A DNA stretch of 64,000 nt from the NCBI GenBank assembly GCA_039029535.1, contig JBCCFW010000012.1, positions 19,687 to 83,686 of the forward strand, written 5' to 3'. Below the pieces are notes generated by a model that made no database searches, had not been told where the DNA came from, and saw only the letters and a program-made list of their open reading frames with translations. Positions 62,085-64,000 of this stretch are shown here, in pieces. Position 1 is the stretch's first letter. Every line of letters starts with the position of its first letter. Both the position numbers and the translations under genes were made by a program. Source of the stretch: JBCCFW01 sp039029535 (GTDB lineage Bacteria > Acidobacteriota > JBCCFW01).

Positions 62085-63850
62085 CGGGCGCGTCCCAGCC
62101 AGCGGTTCGGATTCACGAGGAACCCGCTGGAAATCAGGAGGGTCGGAAGGAGGCCGGCCAGCGCCAGCGAGCTCGTGACGACCAGGCGGAAGGCGTGGTC
62201 GCCGAGGTGGCCGGGCAGCAAGAAGACCATCGTGATGTCGAGGGCCGACACGCTCTGCCAGGAGATCGCGTCGTCGAGGAGACGGCGGAGGATGCCGAAG
62301 GTCAGCATCCAGCTCGCGGTGATCGATCCGATCAGCGAGAGCGGTCCCAGTCGCTGCGTCCAGAGCCAGGCCGCCGTCGCCAGGCAGAGCAGGAGCAGCG
62401 GCCAGGGCACCTCGCCCTGCGTGGCGAGGGGCGCGAGCCCGACGGGGAGCAGCGCGTGCAGGAACAGCGGCAGCACGACGCCCAGCGAGGTCCGCGTCAC
62501 CAGCCCACCCAGCAAGCCGACGACCGCCGGCACGATGGGGGCGGCGATGAGGATGAGAGCTCCCCGCACGACACCCGTGCCGGGCGTCGTCGCCAGGTTG
62601 AGCACGCCGAGGGCGACGCCGAGGCTCCAGGGAAGCCAGGCCGAGCGCAGGGCGTTGCCGACGATGCCGACGAGGAGGTGCCGCGGTCGCGTGCTCGTGG
62701 CCAGGGCGCAGTCGAGGTAGCCGTCCTGTCGGGCGACGTGAATCGACGCCCAGGCGACGAAGAGCGCGATGAGCCCGGCGGTAGCCAGGGAGATGACGAC
62801 GAAGGTGTCGATGCCGTCGGTGCTGTTGACGATCAGGACCTGGACGGCCAGCAAGACGAAGACGGCGTAGACCAGGTGCGCCGGCGTGCGCCAGCGCCCC
62901 TGCACGCTGCCGACCTTCCAGGCGGCGACGAGGACCACCGCGCCGAGGAGAATGGAGAGGTTGCCGAGGCGGTAGCCGATCGAAGGGAAGCCGAGCTCGA
63001 GGAGGCCGAGGCCGGCGAGCAGCCCCGCCTGGCTGGCAGCCGTCGCGAAGGGCACGGTCGCGGCGAGGGGCCCGCGGCTTCGTCGGGGGCGATTGCGTTC
63101 CGACTCCAGGGCCTGCCCACGCGGACGTGCGCGGACCCAGTACACGGCGAGCAGGATCCCGAGCGTCGCCAGGGCCAGCAACACGCCGTTGCCGAGGAGC
63201 TGGTGAGCCACGCCGAAGCCCCGGCCCTGTGGCGCCGCCCTCCACGCCGCCCAGGGCGTGACGAGGACCAGGCGATCCAGGTGGCCGATGCCGACCAGCA
63301 CGCCGACGAGGACCACGTGAAGCAGCAGCCCGTCCAGCGGTCGGCGGGCGCGGGCCGACACGGCCAGGCCGAGGCCGAGCACGGCGGCGTTCCAGCAGCC
63401 GAAAGCGAGGATGGCGAGCGCGAGCTCGTCGGGACGCGGCGTGCCGAACCAGGCGAAGACCGCCAGGCCGGGCAAGGCGTCGACCAGGAGGATCGAGAGC
63501 ACCGCGAAGCCCGAGAGAAAGCGTCCGAGCACGAGAGTGGTGGGCGTGAAGCCCGAGCTCAGCAGCAGGGAGAGCGTGCCCCGTCGGCGTTCACCCGCGA
63601 CGGCGTCGCTGGTCAGGGCGAAGGCGAGGAGGGTGGAGCAGCCGGCCAGCAAGGTGAGGAGCTGCCAGCCTCGCTCGACGATCACGCCATGGTTGCCGAA
63701 GCGCGCGCCCTCGAGCTCGACCAGCGTGATGCCCGCGAAGAGCGCTCCGGTGAGGGCGAGGGCGACGCGGCCCCAGCGGAAGTAGGACTGACGTCGTCCG
63801 CTGAGCAAGTCGCGACGCAGGAGCACGAAGAGCGTCCACCACCGACTCAT
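62081..63850 (-). CDS. ABC-2-type permease, long two-part form
   Basis: ATG 63850 has GAGGAGGAG upstream. The 589-residue membrane protein has about 14 helices in two blocks. The turn AGERRRGTLSLLLSSGFTPT matches ABC-2 permeases with an EREDGTLELL-type segment, and the end reads SGFLVNPNRWLGRAR. It is paralogous to the 754-residue permease three genes further on. The previous gene, cut by the window edge, ends inside its start (ATGA). The two permeases may form a heterodimer driven by an ATPase encoded upstream. Confidence 0.87.
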   Translation of the reverse strand: MSRWWTLFVLLRRDLLSGRRQSYFRWGRVALALTGALFAGITLVELEGARFGNHGVIVERGWQLLTLLAGCSTLLAFALTSDAVAGERRRGTLSLLLSSGFTPTTLVLGRFLSGFAVLSILLVDALPGLAVFAWFGTPRPDELALAILAFGCWNAAVLGLGLAVSARARRPLDGLLLHVVLVGVLVGIGHLDRLVLVTPWAAWRAAPQGRGFGVAHQLLGNGVLLALATLGILLAVYWVRARPRGQALESERNRPRRSRGPLAATVPFATAASQAGLLAGLGLLELGFPSIGYRLGNLSILLGAVVLVAAWKVGSVQGRWRTPAHLVYAVFVLLAVQVLIVNSTDGIDTFVVISLATAGLIALFVAWASIHVARQDGYLDCALATSTRPRHLLVGIVGNALRSAWLPWSLGVALGVLNLATTPGTGVVRGALILIAAPIVPAVVGLLGGLVTRTSLGVVLPLFLHALLPVGLAPLATQGEVPWPLLLLCLATAAWLWTQRLGPLSLIGSITASWMLTFGILRRLLDDAISWQSVSALDITMVFLLPGHLGDHAFRLVVTSSLALAGLLPTLLISSGFLVNPNRWLGRAR

Positions 63851-64000
63851 GGTGTCTCCTCCTCGTCTTGCACGACGGCCTGACGGAAGAGGGTGCGGTG
63901 ACCGTCGGCCTCGAGACCGAAGCTCGGGCCGTACAGTCGATCGGCATGGGTGAGCCCGGCGTCTCGAGCCCGCCAATATACCCAGCACAGAAGTCCGCGG
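63847..64000 (-). CDS. C-terminal end of an upstream operon gene (cut by window edge)
   Basis: The - strand frame is open from the window edge for 50 codons and stops at TGA 63847-63849, overlapping the next ATG by four bases as the other genes of this operon do. The visible end contains LLCWVYWRARDAG, which could be the tail of a membrane helix, then LTHADRLYGPSFGLEADG and an acidic terminus. The overlap pattern makes it very likely a real gene. Its identity (ATPase, MoxR or other) cannot be judged from this piece. Confidence 0.6.
   Translation of the reverse strand, partial: RGLLCWVYWRARDAGLTHADRLYGPSFGLEADGHRTLFRQAVVQDEEETP

Noticed and set aside
62075..63883. 602-codon + strand ORF opposite the ABC permease
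   Set aside because: Highly charged low-complexity sequence typical of a shadow of a membrane protein gene; the - strand gene has coupling, ribosome binding site and domain support.

Overview
This is a 64-kb piece of a GC-rich bacterial chromosome. RND efflux pumps, a membrane-fusion lipoprotein, an alpha-carbonic anhydrase with a signal peptide and several large secreted proteins point to a Gram-negative cell envelope. Long secreted proteins ending in Cys/Asp-rich calcium-type repeats, FTP-containing metalloproteases, and vWA/DUF58/ABC-permease operons are the kind of gene content seen in Myxococcota, Acidobacteriota and Planctomycetota. I cannot place the organism more closely from the sequence alone.

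Layout. (1) Bases 1 to about 6474 are the right end of an integrated element: a partial gene, a pentapeptide-repeat membrane protein, a coiled-coil membrane protein with an H-type lectin-like domain, two small ORFs, a primase/SF3-helicase replication protein with iteron-like repeats at its 3' end, and a large serine recombinase whose reading frame runs into the 3' end of a tRNA-Cys(GCA) gene. (2) Bases 6822-24446 form one tight + strand operon that looks like a composite transport system: an ABC ATPase, two tandem copies of an ABC-2-type permease joined to a degenerate M1-peptidase-like periplasmic domain (the first copy split by one in-frame TAG), an RND membrane-fusion lipoprotein, a normal RND pump, a 1594-residue protein that joins an RND pump to extra membrane helices and a complete ABC ATPase domain, and a last ABC permease. 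This is the most unusual system in the window. (3) Bases 24723-31978 hold three large secreted proteins (a beta-helix protein, a protein with a CBM9/DOMON-like start, and a repeat protein) that share C-terminal modules with each other and with the protease downstream. (4) Bases 32057-35276 (- strand) hold a two-gene unit of an SF1 UvrD-like helicase and a 290-residue protein of unknown function, a candidate anti-phage or DNA-processing module. (5) Bases 35633-51781 are mostly single genes: a HTH/coiled-coil protein, a 1611-residue M36-like metalloprotease, an alpha-carbonic anhydrase behind a hairpin that sequesters its ribosome binding site, a FemAB/GNAT-like protein, a DUF4328-like membrane protein, a second beta-helix protein, a cation/proton antiporter, AraC- and HxlR-type regulators, an ECF sigma factor and a secreted protein. 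(6) Bases 51797-64000 (- strand) are an operon whose genes overlap by 1 or 4 bases: a gene cut by the window edge, an ABC permease, a secreted protein, a membrane-anchored protein, a second ABC permease, DUF58, a BatA/vWA protein and a double-vWA protein. The ATPase and MoxR partners expected for it would lie outside the window.

Coding density is high and most of the long antisense reading frames are by-products of GC-rich codon bias.
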